This document shows positions 33,861 through 46,312 of a DNA stretch of 64,000 nt, in pieces. The stretch is from Macrotrachela quadricornifera (taxonomy: Eukaryota > Rotifera > Eurotatoria > Philodinida > Philodinidae): positions 563,507 to 627,506 of the forward strand of contig JAJEKB010020795.1 of assembly GCA_022393335.1 (NCBI GenBank), given 5' to 3'. The notes below the pieces were generated by a model that did no database searches, was not told the DNA's origin, and worked only from the letters and a program-made list of their open reading frames with translations. The stretch's first letter is position 1, and each line of letters starts with the position of its first letter. A program made the position numbers and the translations under genes.

Positions 33861-35690
33861 CAATTTAATGTGAAATAAGTTTTAACTCTATCATTTAAAA
33901 ATATAATGTTGCGAAATAAAATATAAATGAATCTTATTTTCTGAGATATTCTGAAAGTCATTTAGCAAATGCGTATAATTCTTCTGCTAAGCAATTTTTA
34001 TCTAATAATTTTTTTATTTGTCCGAGGAGATTACTAAGATTTTATTCACAAAGATGAAGATCATATATATTCTATAAAAGCTATTACTGTTCGACGCAAT
34101 CTAACAAATTGACATTTTTTCCAATGCCAGAAAACAATATACAACGTTTTTTTTCAGTTATTTCAATGTCTATCATTATTATATACTTCAAAATTACTAA
34201 TAATACGATACAATCACTTTATTCAACTTTTTTTGAAAGTACATTGTCTCTAAAATAGCGAAAATTTTTATAATCGATGGACTGAAGATATTGCTGAATT
34301 TTACGATTTATGTTGTCATTAGACTTGCCATCGTTGCATTGTTTTTGTAAAATCATATCGAAAATAGATACTAATAAACTAACACTAAGATATATTAATT
34401 ATTTAAAGTCTAAAATAACGATAGAAATAAAAATAAATGTAGAAAAATGTTGTATACCCTTTTCTATCATTGAAGAAATGACAATTTTTTTACGGTACAT
34501 CTACTAGTAATAGTTTTTTATAGAGTGTTTATGGATTTCATCTTGATGAACAAGAACTTGCTATCCTTCTCTTTCAAATAAAAAACATTATTAGATAAAG
34601 CTTAATTAATAAAATTAGTTTCATGCATTTGTTAAGTGATATTGACTTTTGGGCATCCTGTGTAAATAATTTCGTCTTTTTTATGGATAAATAATTTAAC
34701 AATTTAATGTATTATTTGTAGTTTCTTAAGCATTTGTTAATAGCTAATAATATTATCATGTAATTCTTCGATTAAATTTAGAAATAAGAAGCCTTTATCG
34801 ATGCTCATTGGGTCATCTGTTTTCAATGATTCGTATCATACATCCACTTGGTAATTATTATTAGAACTAGTTAGAAAGAAGACTATTAGATGAATTCTAA
34901 TATTACTGTCTTGAAAGTCATATTCTCGAACTGATAAAAAAGTTTAGTGTTAAATGAACAGGATATAATCAATCATCGAGCTATGAATCATAATAAAATT
35001 GATAAAATTATTTTAATCATTTATGATGAAACAACAATAATTTCGTTTTGTTCCTTGAGTCTATAAAAAGAAAGTTACATATATATGTAATTGATGCTTT
35101 TGTGACATATTTTGATTAAAGTTCTATATGATCTAGAGATGAGTATAGGGGAGAACAGAAAATAATAGTCTATGCCCGCCTCTAATATGATCATAAAGAA
35201 AAACTTAACGATTATAAATTGAATTTTTGTGTAAATCTCTTTTCAACCTTACTAGAAGCATTATTAGTGTTGATTTCATTAATCAAAATAAAATATTAAT
35301 CCTCTAAGAATCAACATTCCCAATAAGAAATACTTTTCTGAAGTTCCTTACATTTTGAGTAACTCGCGAATACAAAAAAAGATATGAACTTTTGGGGCAC
35401 TATCTCTAGAAGAAAGTGAGATAATGTCCTTTTGTGAAACCCAAAATATTGCGAATTTGCACGTGAAATCAAATTAAGAAAATTTTCTATTTGTATTCTA
35501 GAGATTGATCTTTTGATAGGTCTCAATTGAATTTTGACCTACAGTCGTAGCGTCTACGGCGGTGACCAGATTACTTCTTCTCCATCTAGTGGAGAGTATG
35601 AGTGTACGCTAAAAATGACTTTAAAGAATTTCTCAAACAAATTTTGATATAAACGTTCAAAATGAAGTATCTTTTGTAATTTCTAGATAA
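33861..35690. other. Intergenic, nothing recognised
   Basis: AT-rich spacer with only short chance frames (34310-34507, 35311-35526). Confidence 0.45.
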
Positions 35691-36180
35691 TTTAATCATC
35701 CTCTTCACAGACGTGTAAATATAAGGAACGCAGATGAGAAATATGGATTTTATGTTGAAATGAAATTAATCTAACAAATTCGGCAAGACGCATATTTTTT
35801 ATACAGCCAATTTCAAGATATTGCATACGAGAACAAACATCAATAAGAATATATTTATTTCTTCAATATTTAAACATCTTGATTGTACTAATGATAATAA
35901 TATCATTCTCATTGTTTTTAAATTAGACAATATTTGCATAATTTTTATCAATGTACCAATAAATATTCTTCCATGAAAAACTTCTAAATGTGTAATATTT
36001 ATTATATTAAAAATACGACTAACTACATGAATGAAATATTCTCATTCATCGAAATAAGTAATTGATTAGAACATATATTATTTGTTAAACGTTCATGTAA
36101 TATATATCATCGTTTTCTAGAAAAGATAAAATTCTTATTAAGATAGCTTCAAAATAGTATAACTAAATGAACGAATTGAG
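35690..36180 (-). pseudogene. F-box/LRR-family pseudogene, 3' part
   Basis: Although frames here are short, the minus strand encodes pieces typical of the C-terminal half of bdelloid F-box/LRR proteins. One frame gives NIINITHLEVFHGRIF followed by LSNLKTMRMILLSLVQS. After a frameshift another gives RMQYLEIGCIKNMRLAEFVR, then HLRSLYLHVCEEDD and a stop. The upstream part (36060-36180) is further broken by stops. No F-box was seen upstream. This is a dead relative of the 6.0-7.7 kb gene. Confidence 0.7.
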
Positions 36181-36856
36181 TAAGTGATTTGATTCCAATA
36201 TGTACTATGCATATAAATTTTAATTTCAAAAAAAAATCGTAAGGTCTCTTTTATTTTGAAATGGATACTAGTTTATTTCTTTTGAGTTGTAACGTTTACT
36301 AAGTTGGTTAAAACTTAGACAGGACTCTCTATTGATTCTATACTAGTATACGAAAGTTCTGATCAATATAAATTGAAATATTTTTTATTATGAACAAGTA
36401 GCGCTCGTCTGAAGACTCGCTCAGCTCTTTCTGGTAGAAATCGTATTTCTAAGCTATCACTGAACTATTCATACACTATCAAAAGCCTAAAGTCAAGTTC
36501 AAGCCCTTCATCCCCGGTTAGTTTTGGTCATACTTTATAAGAAAAATCTTTTTTTTCGTAAAAAATGGTTTCTTTTGTATAAAAAAATTCAAATAACAGA
36601 CCTCAAATTTGAATATTTATGCTGTTTTTATGTAACATTAGTTGTATACTTTTACTAGAAGAGATACAAGTTAGGGATAGATCTGTGATAAATAAAGTTC
36701 TTTGTTTTTCTGTTTCTTTCTTTTTTTGAATAATTAAAACTTTATGCATTTCTAGAGGCTAATAATTTCATTCTCAAGCCAAAATCTTCATCCGCATGGA
36801 AATCAATTATTATCAAACATCAATTCTTTATTGATACACCAATTGACATATTCAAA
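36181..36856. other. AT-rich spacer with a possible short repeat
   Basis: Near 36396-36520 a stretch starts caagtagcgctcgtctgaag, similar to 21523-21570, and contains agttcaagccc, a weak B-box-like motif. A tRNA-derived short repeat is possible but not shown. Confidence 0.35.
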
Positions 36857-37309
36857 ATGATACCTTCCAGATTATTCGATGAAGAATGCCGATTAAAATT
36901 AACTGATTTTTTCGTATACAAAAAAATATTGGCCAAGAGCGATTGGTTTTGCAACACAAAGGGAGCTTCTGTTTATCGCCATATCAAAGGTAGTTCAGCT
37001 GATCCTTTCGTTGCGTTGACTCTAGCTGAATTTGGTATTGACATCGTAGAGAATAAATATTCGTTGGATACACATTACACTGATAAATGTCAAAGTGATA
37101 CAAAGTTAGTCAATCAGTCGTACTTATTCAATGATTTGTTGCAAAAACATATCGAAAATGATGACCGGTTTAAAGATAATCTCATTATTAATAAGAAGTT
37201 TATGTATCTGACGAACATATTATTACAAACAACATCGAATAATTGTGAGCTTTGGACTTATTTTCTAAGTAAAGATTTATTAATTAATTGCTATCACTAT
37301 TTTGTATAA
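36857..37309 (+). CDS. Unrecognised ORF, 150 residues
   Basis: Intact frame with balanced composition, containing NTKGASVYRHIKGSSADPF. I do not recognise a domain. It is followed by other broken frames on the same strand and may be the remnant of a larger element gene. No supported introns. Confidence 0.4.
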   Translation: MIPSRLFDEECRLKLTDFFVYKKILAKSDWFCNTKGASVYRHIKGSSADPFVALTLAEFGIDIVENKYSLDTHYTDKCQSDTKLVNQSYLFNDLLQKHIENDDRFKDNLIINKKFMYLTNILLQTTSNNCELWTYFLSKDLLINCYHYFV

Positions 37310-38000
37310 ATTGATCAGTTTCAACAACAGCAAAAAGAAAAAGCTCGAAAAGCAATAACAAATAAAAAGAAAAAAAGTGGAAGAACTTCAAAAAGAAACT
37401 TCGACCATATACGGAACTGATATACTTGTGAAACAAGAATGAAAATAAAAGAATCATTGGAGAATGATCTCCAGATTGTTTTCTCTTATCTTCAACATTA
37501 TTTCGATTAGGTTCGTCTAATTAATTCAACTAAAAGCTTTTTTGTCACTATTCTACTTATCATCTTTGTCAATTTATTTGTATTTCCGACACAAATCATC
37601 TTTTTCTATATTATTCAACTTTTTTCTGCGTGAAATACTGTGAACATTGTTTATTATGTACATGGACAGGTTTCGTGAAAAACATTTTTTTTCGATTTAT
37701 CAAACCGATGTATATATTTTATTATAACAAATCATCGTAAACAACGGCTAAAAGTGATTGCTAAGTTTATTTTTCATTCTATAATGTAGTAATTCTTAAA
37801 AATAATTAGGTTTTCTTTTTATCCGTGATTAAAATGGAATTAAATATCTGTTATTTATGCTGCTTGTTTCAAATGAATTTCGTTTTTATATGTCACATAT
37901 AGAATAGTGTTTATTTTGAAAGATTTTTTTTAATTACTTTTGAAAATTGAGATGTTCTGAATAGTACTCTTTCTTTTGTACATTCTTCAAGTTTTAGATC

Positions 38001-38640
38001 ATGAATACTACTACGATTTATCAACAGCCTACAGAAGCATTTCCCGAAGAAAACAAGCAATCTTTTGAAGCAGCTATTATCATTGTCAATATCGAACATC
38101 TAACACCGACCAGTTATGTGTATTCATTACCTCCTCCTTGCACTAGTGAAGAACGATTAGATTTCATATCATTCATTTTGAAACAAGAAATTGGTATTAT
38201 AAATTCTTCTGATGACATACTTGTTGCATACGATGTTTTAATAGGACATCGTTATACATAAGAACAACTAAATATTGGTTTTCATATTGATAAAACACGC
38301 CGTTATTTAAACGAATATACAAACCTTCAGCCTCAATCAGCATTTGCAACAACATTTAATCGTGTTTTTCTACTACCATGTACGACAACATTTAGTTTTT
38401 GTATTAAAAAATTAAAAAATATATTTCGAAGTTGTGCTAATATCGTATATTTTGCGAACATTCAACCATGTCTTCTCTAGAAAGCAGACTGCCATAAATG
38501 TTGACGATCAGATAGAATATCATACATCTATTCGATGGATCAAAGGCCAACAATCGTTACTAAAGAACTGTAAAAAGCTGAATTTATACATTTTTTGGGA
38601 TCAGTCGTCTTCATAAAAGAAATTTTGGTCCTATTTTCTT
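38001..38640 (+). pseudogene. Broken plus-strand gene relic
   Basis: The frame beginning MNTTTIYQQPTEAFPEENKQ runs to an in-frame TAA at 38259-38261. It continues open beyond that for about 75 codons (EQLNIGFHIDKTRRYLNE, FNRVFLLPCTTTFSF), and further frames follow to 38616. The product is not recognised. Its position upstream of a transposase-like relic suggests it is part of the same dead element. Confidence 0.4.
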
Positions 38641-39177
38641 CTCTTGTGATATAGAGGCATTCTAATCTTGAAGGTTTTACCTCTCTTGTAATCAAAGTTT
38701 TCGAAAAACTTCATCGTCATATACAAATGTTATTTTATCTCAAACATTATCTCGAAGTCTACAATCGGTTTGGCTGTAATACGAATGAGCTAATCTTATA
38801 TCGTCATGATTATTAAAACCTACGAAGGTCGAATTAGGATGTATATGTGCTACATTTATTGATGCAATCACGATTAGGTTTATCACCTATTTACTGTTTT
38901 TTGGTCAAGTCCCGAACAAATATTTGGACGATGTTAAGATAGTATTCACAAAAAGAAATTTTGCAGATTTGCCAATCAATACAGAGATTCACCTTATATT
39001 TATTAACAAATTTTGATAATTAATATTGTGATCGTCATCGAATAGAACAAGACGAACCACAAACTATGGATAATAAAATCATCTGACCAAGAAGAATCGC
39101 AATGTAATACTGGAAGAAATGATATGGAAGAGTGATTTAAGATTAAAAAGAGATCAATAATACTTATTGCTTCATTT

Positions 39178-39600
39178 TTGAACTGTAACATCATTATTGA
39201 TTTTTCAAATTCAATTAATCATGAGGTACTAAGAAAAATCACTGATCATCCATTGATGATGTTAAAAGTTGAAGCAAAATTACCATCACTTCTTCTATAT
39301 GATGCTGCGTACCAACTTCATAAATTTTGGAAGTATCATCTCAATGGTGAATACATGAGAAATCTATCATATTCACATCAATTAATGGATATGATTTTAG
39401 TCTCGAACTATTTTCACAATACGGTACGTAAAGGTGAACTTTGCAAAATTTTATTCAATCCTGATTCATACAAGCGCAGCCGAACAAACATTTGCATACT
39501 TCACCAATTTTAAATTATCGGTCAAATGTTTTACTTATCATATCAGCGTTGGTCATAATTTTATTGTTTCACTCAAGATGTTGTGATCAATTAAATCAAG
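39178..39600 (+). pseudogene. Transposase-like relic (KDZ/CACTA-type features)
   Basis: The frame contains LLLYDAAYQLHKFWKYHLNG and SNYFHN..., then CKILFNPDSYKR. Near 39475 the continuing sequence shifts frame and reads SAAEQTFAYFTNFKLSVK. The order YD-x-A-x-QLHK, FHN, C-x-NP-x-S and N/A-x-x-EQ-x-F resembles the tail of the KDZ/CACTA-like transposase group. The copy is dead because of the frameshift and missing upstream catalytic parts. The superfamily call is an inference from motif order. Confidence 0.45.
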
Positions 39601-41215
39601 AATCTTCTCAACAAGACCTTGTTATTGGTAGCACTCTGGAAGCCAAACTCAAAGATCGTTGAAATTTCGAATATTATTATATCTTTGAGACACTTATTAC
39701 ATAAGAAGAAAATCATGAAATCGATTCTCAATGATCGCGACAGCAATGATGACCAAGGTGAATTGTAATCATGAGAATTTACATTAGATAGACATTTGAT
39801 TCTAATCTTTTTTTTAAAGTTTAATACATTGCCTATAAAATTAAAAAAGAAAACATCATTATGCAAACATTCGAGTTGCTCACTCAACAAATTTTTGACA
39901 GAAACTTTTGAAATTTTATAAAATAATCATGATAAAAATCTCACGCTATGTTCATTATCAAAAAAATAGAAATCTATTTGATTCTTTTATGCGTCTGCAG
40001 TCCATCGAAACTTGAAATGTATTACATATGTGCATTTGTGTATGCCTCTAAAAAACATGTAGCATAAATGTTATACATGATATGTTTATTATTCATAGTT
40101 CTGCAAATTTTAAATTTTGATCTAAGTGCTGTACGAAGCCGTAGAAGACAAATACTTTTGTGTAAACGATTTTGAATGACATTCTTCGATTGAATTTAAA
40201 ACTGCTTTATGTAACCAATTCAGGGTTCATACGTTCTCCATCTGATAATGTAAAGCTACAAAGATACGAAATACAGAAACATTTCATCGAAAAGTTATCG
40301 ACTGGTCAAAGAATTTGTGTTAAACCAATTAGATTATACGACCTAAAATATGACATATGTAAAATCATTAGACGAGAATTGCAAGATTGATTGTTACAGA
40401 AAAAAAAATAGCAGTTTCGAGACCCTATATAAATTTATAACAATCCATCAATTGTTCGTGTTAAAGTTTTCCTATAAAAAATCCTTTTCATAGCTAAAAT
40501 CCTTAAGACTCTGCATTATTGACGTGTATCAAAAAAAATCTACTACTGTAATGAATTTAAATGATGGCAAAAGAGAAAAGGTAAAATATGAGAAGCGTAT
40601 TACCACACAAAAAGAATAATGCTCAGTCATCCGTGAATAAGTGTGAATAGCAATGGGATGATACAAAGGACAGCAATTGTATAACAACACATAGAAAAAA
40701 GGAAAGGTATTACATCAAATAATACACCCATTGGCACAATTATTACTAGAAAATCGAAACCTCATAGTAGTGACAGTAATACAGGATATTAAAATCATTT
40801 GAAGAATCCTTTAACGGGGCAGAAACGTGTCATAATAACTCTATGAATAAAGGCAATGAATAATACAATGTCGCAAAAGTAAATAGAAAAGAAACCGACA
40901 ATAAAAGTAAATATTCAATCTTTTTTTTTTCGTTTCATCCCACAGAATGGGTGAAAGGTAGGTGGATGTTTTTTATAGTCAGTACTCATTTATATATACA
41001 CTGATTACTTTACGAGAAGGTAGATAGGCAAAGTGGATACGTCTACAAATGCTGCTTGGACTTGAAGATGAGAGTGGACATATTCTCAAGAAAAAGAGTA
41101 GCTAGTCACTCCTCTATTTTAAAAAATAACTTCTTTCTTATTGAAACAATCTCTGAAAATGAAGAAGGTTTTTTTAAATAAATATTTATTTTTTGTTTTT
41201 GTAATATTTATTAAC
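39601..41215. other. Gene-poor stretch
   Basis: A 72-codon plus frame at 40172-40390 (MNDILRLNLKLLYV start) has no recognisable domain. The rest is low-complexity AT-rich DNA. Confidence 0.4.
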
Positions 41216-41688
41216 TAATACCCGTTCCAAAAAAAGATCGTTGGGTATCTTTTGAATAACTTTTGAACCAACTGACATAGATAGCTACAGTTTCCAACGT
41301 TGGAAAGAGAAGATAAAGACACATCGAAATTCGTAGAAAAAGATTTTCAAAACATTGCTTCTATCTCATACGTTAAAAAACGCGATTTTCTATCAAATTA
41401 TTTCAAAAATGTCTATTTCTTGATGATTTTGTTGAAAAAATAGAGTGATCAATTACATTTCAATGCCTAAAATATCTTATTTGTAGTATATAAGAATAGA
41501 GTTTCTACATACTTGATTGTATCTCTTCATTTAACGCTTCTAGCGGACTCCTGAAAACTAATAAATTAATATCGTGACTAAAATCTTCATTTCTTTTTTC
41601 CTCTGGTGAAAATCGTAGCTTTTTATACGAATTGATTCAAAAGTTATTCCAAAAATACCCTCTCGCCTTTGTTTTGGAATGAGTATTA
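41216..41688. repeat. MITE with about 90 bp terminal inverted repeats
   Basis: Left end taatacccgttccaaa... through gggtatcttttgaataacttttgaa; right end ttcaaaagttattccaaaaatacc... through ttttggaatgagtatta. The arms pair over about 90 bp with indels; the interior is unrelated AT-rich DNA. TA at both ends fits a Tc1/mariner-like target. Located about 100 bp upstream of the TerB-like gene. Confidence 0.8.
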
Positions 41689-41790
41689 TACACTACACAT
41701 TATTTTTCTTTCTTTCTTCACAACTATGCAGAATAATAACAGAAAGAATAAGGTAAACATGCTCGCACTGCTGCTGTTTTGAATAGACGT

Positions 41791-42714
41791 ATGGCCGTAT
41801 CAGATAGCCTTGATTACTCCAAAGAAAAAGTTAAAATTGTAAGTAAATATGACATACTAAAATAAAATACTATGCATTATGTGTCGTATATGTCGCAACG
41901 AGCACCACGTGTCGTATCTTTTGCGTTCTTTACTGAATGTATATAGCAAAGAACGGTAGAGACACGACACGAGGTGCTCGTTGCCACACATTTTAGTTTA
42001 CAGTAAACAGCCGAGTATTTCAATGCAAAAGAATCTCATTTCTATACTTTATTACAATTACATTACAAAAACTATGATTGTAGATTCACTTGTCTTCCAT
42101 AATAACCATAGTCGTAGGTGAAAATGAACAGCAACACAATAAACGAACATGCAGCGAAATGGATGTGGAAAGCAATGCGTGACCAAGAGATTCTTGCTTC
42201 GCACGTTAAAGAAGGAGCATCTGAATGGTACTCGAAACTTTTGGCCAATATTGCTGGAGCTGATGGAGTTCTTGCACCATCTGAAAGACGTTGGATCATA
42301 GGAAATCGTGCAGCTTTTGGTAAGATTTATTCTTCTAATTTGAGCCATACTATCTAGTCATGATATTTGTTTATAGGTGCTTCAGAGAAACTCCTTGCTG
42401 AATTAGAAAACTATGAACCTACAGCAGAAGAATTTGAAAAACTACTTGATGATAAATACAAACAATACATACCTTTGGTAAATCGAATAACAATATATGA
42501 AAGTTTTCAAGCAGCATCGGCTGATGGTGAATTAAACGAGGCAGAACGAAAAGCTATAACGAAATTAGCTGCAAAATTAGGTGTTGATGAATCTGTTGTC
42601 AAGCAAATAGAAGAGATCCATGATGAAGAAGTCAAATTGAAAAAGCGTCGACATGCATTACTGTTTGCTGATGGCGACATTAAAAAAGCCCTCGACCTAG
42701 CCATGCATATGTAG
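41791..42714 (+). CDS. TerB-like (tellurite-resistance fold) protein
   Basis: Three exons: 41791-41838, 42118-42319 and 42377-42714 (588 nt, 195 residues). The first exon (MAVSDSLDYSKEKVKI) ends at gtaagt and joins in frame to VKMNSNTINEHAAKW. The body has two similar halves around acidic turns, LANIAGADGVLAPSERRWI and QAASADGELNEAERKAITKL. This is the D-G-x-L/V-x-x-x-E-R pattern of TerB/DUF533-type helical metal-binding domains. A Lys/Glu-rich end follows (EEVKLKKRRHALLF). Bacterial relatives act in stress and tellurite resistance; the animal role is unknown. Intron 1 (279 nt) contains a strong hairpin. If the first exon is not used, Met at 42124 gives a shorter form. Confidence 0.8.
41891..41985. 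repeat. Hairpin inside intron 1 of the TerB-like gene
   Basis: gcaacgagcaccacgtgtcg... pairs with ...cgacacgaggtgctcgttgc, and the inner gttcttt/aaagaac also pairs, leaving a short loop. Arms are about 40 nt. Confidence 0.7.
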
Positions 42715-42920
42715 TGTCGTAGAGAAAATCGGACATACTTCTCGACTCGTAGTTTTTATTGTCTTTCCTTTAACACATACTTTTTAATATCTGTTTTAAA
42801 ATACACTCTTCGCCATTGTTTTCTTTGAATAATTCAGAAACACAATGAACTAGAGATCTGTGCTTTTCAAAAATCCGCCGAGAACTTGAAGGGACACAAG
42901 CCTATGAACAGAACAAGATT

Positions 42921-45103
42921 TAGTCTTATGTTTAAGGTACTGCACTTTTGTAAATCTTTGAAAGATTCACCTATAAAATTATGATATCTCAATAGCTTTT
43001 TAATTATTGTAGTATGAATAGTTACGCTAAAGACTCTGCTATTGATCTACATAATCTCGAATTCAATAGTTATTGTGATTCGAAAAATGTCTCATCTTTA
43101 CTGAAAATGACTTATCTTCTTATTTTCTAATTTAAATAATCAGAAACCAATCGTCAATAGAGTTGAGCAGTGAATTCTAGCTAACAATGCTTTAGATATC
43201 AGTTATGATTTAAGAAAAAAAACAGTGAAATATAAGAATAAAACTTTCATACATCTAAATTGTTCTGATTATCCGACTCTTCCAAATCAACAAGCGATCC
43301 ATCATCATTACTGTTATCATTGAATGTTTCATCATACATTGAGTCAATCATTTCTGGGACATATTTATCTCCTGTTTTGAATGTATCTTCATATATTTTA
43401 ACATGCCAATAATAACTTGTTGACAATGGTTTATTGACAGTTGCCAAGTATTCCATTACCAAATTATGAACATCATCGAGTCAAAAAATTGTATTACTGT
43501 AATGTATTTAATATTTAAGTCCGGCCCATGCTAATTCATTCGGGTTCAGTATACTGTATCTTATTGATAAGCGTAATATTTCCCTAATGTTATTCACTTT
43601 ATGTCTAAAACATCACTTTTCTGAATGATTGCGTTGACACTTTCGATGAATTCGTTTGTTTACTGTATCATATAGCATTATCGATAATAAGACCCATATG
43701 TCGTGCACTATCTAAGAAACAACGAGTTAAAACATGATTAAGTATGATACTTAAACAATTAATCAATTACCGTATGATCTTCTTGATTTGAAACAAATTT
43801 TGATTATCCAATTAGTAAAATGAGATACGTTCATCATATGTTCAACATCACATGTGAATATATCCAATGAACCAAGATGAAACCTAATTTCGTTGATGAT
43901 TTCATTTATTACTAACGTTTTATCTGGAGAAGATTGATTTAATAGTATGGTATGCAAATTACCATCTCTTTAATCTCATCTTCTGTATCTGACTTTTTCA
44001 ATTACCCGCGATCATCTTCAGCTATCGAGAAAACTTCTGTTTTCCTCACTAGCATAAATTCATGTTTCATTTTGATAAAGTATCATTGCACTATCGCCAA
44101 GAACCTTATCTAGCATCTAGAAAGATTTCGCAGATGAAACAGATAGTATCGGGAAATTAAGACGATTTGATGTTAAATACGATAATAATTAAATTGTCAT
44201 TAGATGTTCTATTTTCAATAATATGGTATTAAATTGGAGTATAATCATGTTTTCTTTATATTAGCTCAATCAAGCACACTTCCTTCCACTATGTCGTGTC
44301 AATGTTCGATGATGGTAGTCATCGAACATTGACACTTGCTCTTGGCAATGAGGATCATCAAGTCTATTTTCGATGTAGTTAAACAATAGATTTATTTTTT
44401 TCAAATTCAACATGGATTGTTTGGAAATATGCAACATGGCACTCAGTCGTTGATTGACATTATAAAATGGAATTGTAGAACCAAATTTTTTTGTATTTTC
44501 CACAAATAAGATTAGCAAAACATCATTTCTATTAAATCGTCGCAAAACTCTTTGTCTATCAGCAATGTTTACTAATTGAAATTATAATTACGAAAATTGT
44601 GATGAAAAAGGAAAGCATGCATCTTACAATGAATATTTGTTAAGAAGAGTTACAAAAGTTTTTTCCTTTCTTTTCTATAGTTGAGATGAGAGAAAAATTG
44701 TGATATGATTTTCTTCTTCTCCAAGTGAGCGAAAAGATCCACTATAGTTCTGTGATGGAATATAATTGTAATGTAACCCTTTAGTGGTTTTAAATTTTTC
44801 TGTATTGCGCTGTCTTCTATACAAAATGACCATTACTATGCAATCTAGTATGACCGCTTAACTCTATTGATAATTGGTTTCTCACTATTCAAATTAGAAA
44901 ATAAGAAGATAAGTCAATTTCAGTAAAGATAACACATTTTTCGAAGCACAATAGCTATCAAATTCGAGATTATGTAGATCAATAGCAGAGTCTTTAGCGT
45001 AACTATTCATACTACAATAATTAAAAACCTGTTGAGACATCATAATTTTATAGCTGAATCTTTCAAAGATTTACAAAACTGCAATATCTTAAAAATAAGA
45101 CTA
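42921..45103. mobile_element. DNA transposon relic with about 250 bp TIRs
   Basis: The left arm 42921-43172 (tagtcttatg..., aaatctttgaaagattca, ctacataatctcgaattc) is repeated inverted at 44851-45103 with about 88% identity by eye. The enclosed 1.7 kb holds minus-strand remnants. At 44270-44545 one starts RRFNRNDVLLILFVENT and continues to INQRLSAMLHISKQSML-like sequence, resembling the N-terminal helix-turn-helix of IS630/Tc1-type transposases. At 43247-43462 is an acidic C-terminal tail, and at 43763-43957 an unassigned piece. The transposase is dead. Confidence 0.7.
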
Positions 45104-45107
45104 GTTC

Positions 45108-45560
45108 TTGAATTATTCAAAAAAGCAATGGAAGGTACCATATTTTGAAATGAGCATTACATTGACTGATATTCTTCTATTAGACAAATTTTTATCTATT
45201 CTCCAAAAAAAGGCACAAAGAGATTTAATTGTACCACCAAAGATTGTAACAGAAACCTCAAAATCTGGCAAAATCAACGGTGAAAAACATCTTACTTCTT
45301 TAAATGAAATTTTACATTCTTTGTTTCGTAGAAAATTCTTTCATTCTCTTAATTTTTGAAAAATTCAAGATGATCTAAACAAAAATTTTAGAATAATGTT
45401 TTCAAATAAAGATAATCAGTTATTAATTTTTCCTCGGAGATCATTTGGTCATATTCAACCACAAAATTTATCTTTGTTTTATTCATAGTAATCTATTCAT
45501 AGGAAAATTGAATAATACACTTATGTAAATAAAATAGAACATGCTAATTAAGAAAAAAAT
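45108..45560 (+). pseudogene. DDE transposase relic, related to the 59-61 kb element
   Basis: The frame SITLTDILLLDKFLSILQKK, VPPKIVTETSKSGK, SLNEILHSLFRRKF aligns with TSADGDLLETFLLILQEKE, IPSNVVVKASKSGK, FLNEVLHPLVGKKF of the 58.7-61.2 kb transposase. It then breaks at a stop, and QLLIFPRRSFGHIQPQNLSL matches QLLVFPEGSTGFIQPQDLSL after it. The catalytic D of LDAW is lost, and the third D is now N (PQN for PQD). It abuts the right TIR of the neighbouring element. Confidence 0.75.
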
Positions 45561-46312
45561 CGGTGAAATTGAAAAATCAAAAGATGTTTACTATTTAATA
45601 AAAATGAAAGTATTAATAATTAATAGATTTGCATCAGTCAAAACCCTTCTTTTTCTATTTTGATATCGCAAAACATTCAGAAGGTATCAAAGTTACGTGG
45701 TATTGTCTTCATGCAATTGATAACTTTTGACAAGATACTGCATACGTTTTTTTTTATATATATTTGATTTTTATGTTCAATTTGACTTTGTAAATAAATC
45801 AATGTTTGATATAATTCCATTCTTGCATCACTTAATAATTTCTGATATGAATATTGGTAAACTGTAATTTACCAATATAGTATTAGACTATTTTTAATAG
45901 CAAACATATCCTAAGGCATATCTCATAATTCAGCTAAAATAACTTGAAAAGATCAAAAAAACAATTTATTTTTATTATGAATCTTTTTATTACATCATTG
46001 TTGATAATATTTTTTTCCAAACAAATTTCATTATCTAACATTAATGAAGAGCATCAAAGTCATTTTCTAAAACCTTGATAAAAGAAGATTACTTAACGAT
46101 ATAATTGTTTCCAAAATTACCTCTATAAAAAACATGAAATTTTTTTTTCTAACAAAGCCTTATCAGTATTAAATTAAGATCTTTATGAAAATTATTTTTG
46201 TTATTTAATTTTATACCTAAAAATAATAATAAATCAACAAAAATGATTACATATCACGTCACGTCGCTATATAAAAGAATATTTTTATCAATGATATGAA
46301 TATTATTTTAAA
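45561..46312. other. AT-rich spacer upstream of the GPCR
   Basis: Faint remnants of the DDE relic continue to about 45735. Nothing else recognised except the TATA-like element listed separately. Confidence 0.45.
46270..46277 (+). promoter_or_regulatory. TATA-like element before the GPCR
   Basis: TATAAAAG lies 36 nt upstream of the GPCR start codon. Position and sequence fit a core promoter with a very short leader, but AT-richness makes chance occurrence likely. Confidence 0.35.

Noticed and set aside
36857..37309. Resemblance of KGASVYRHIKGSSADPF to citrate-synthase-like motifs
   Set aside because: Single short similarity; the rest of the frame does not follow the family, so no function was assigned.
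41891..41985. microRNA precursor
   Set aside because: The hairpin is suitable in size, but without small-RNA evidence, and given many foldbacks in this genome, it was listed only as a hairpin.
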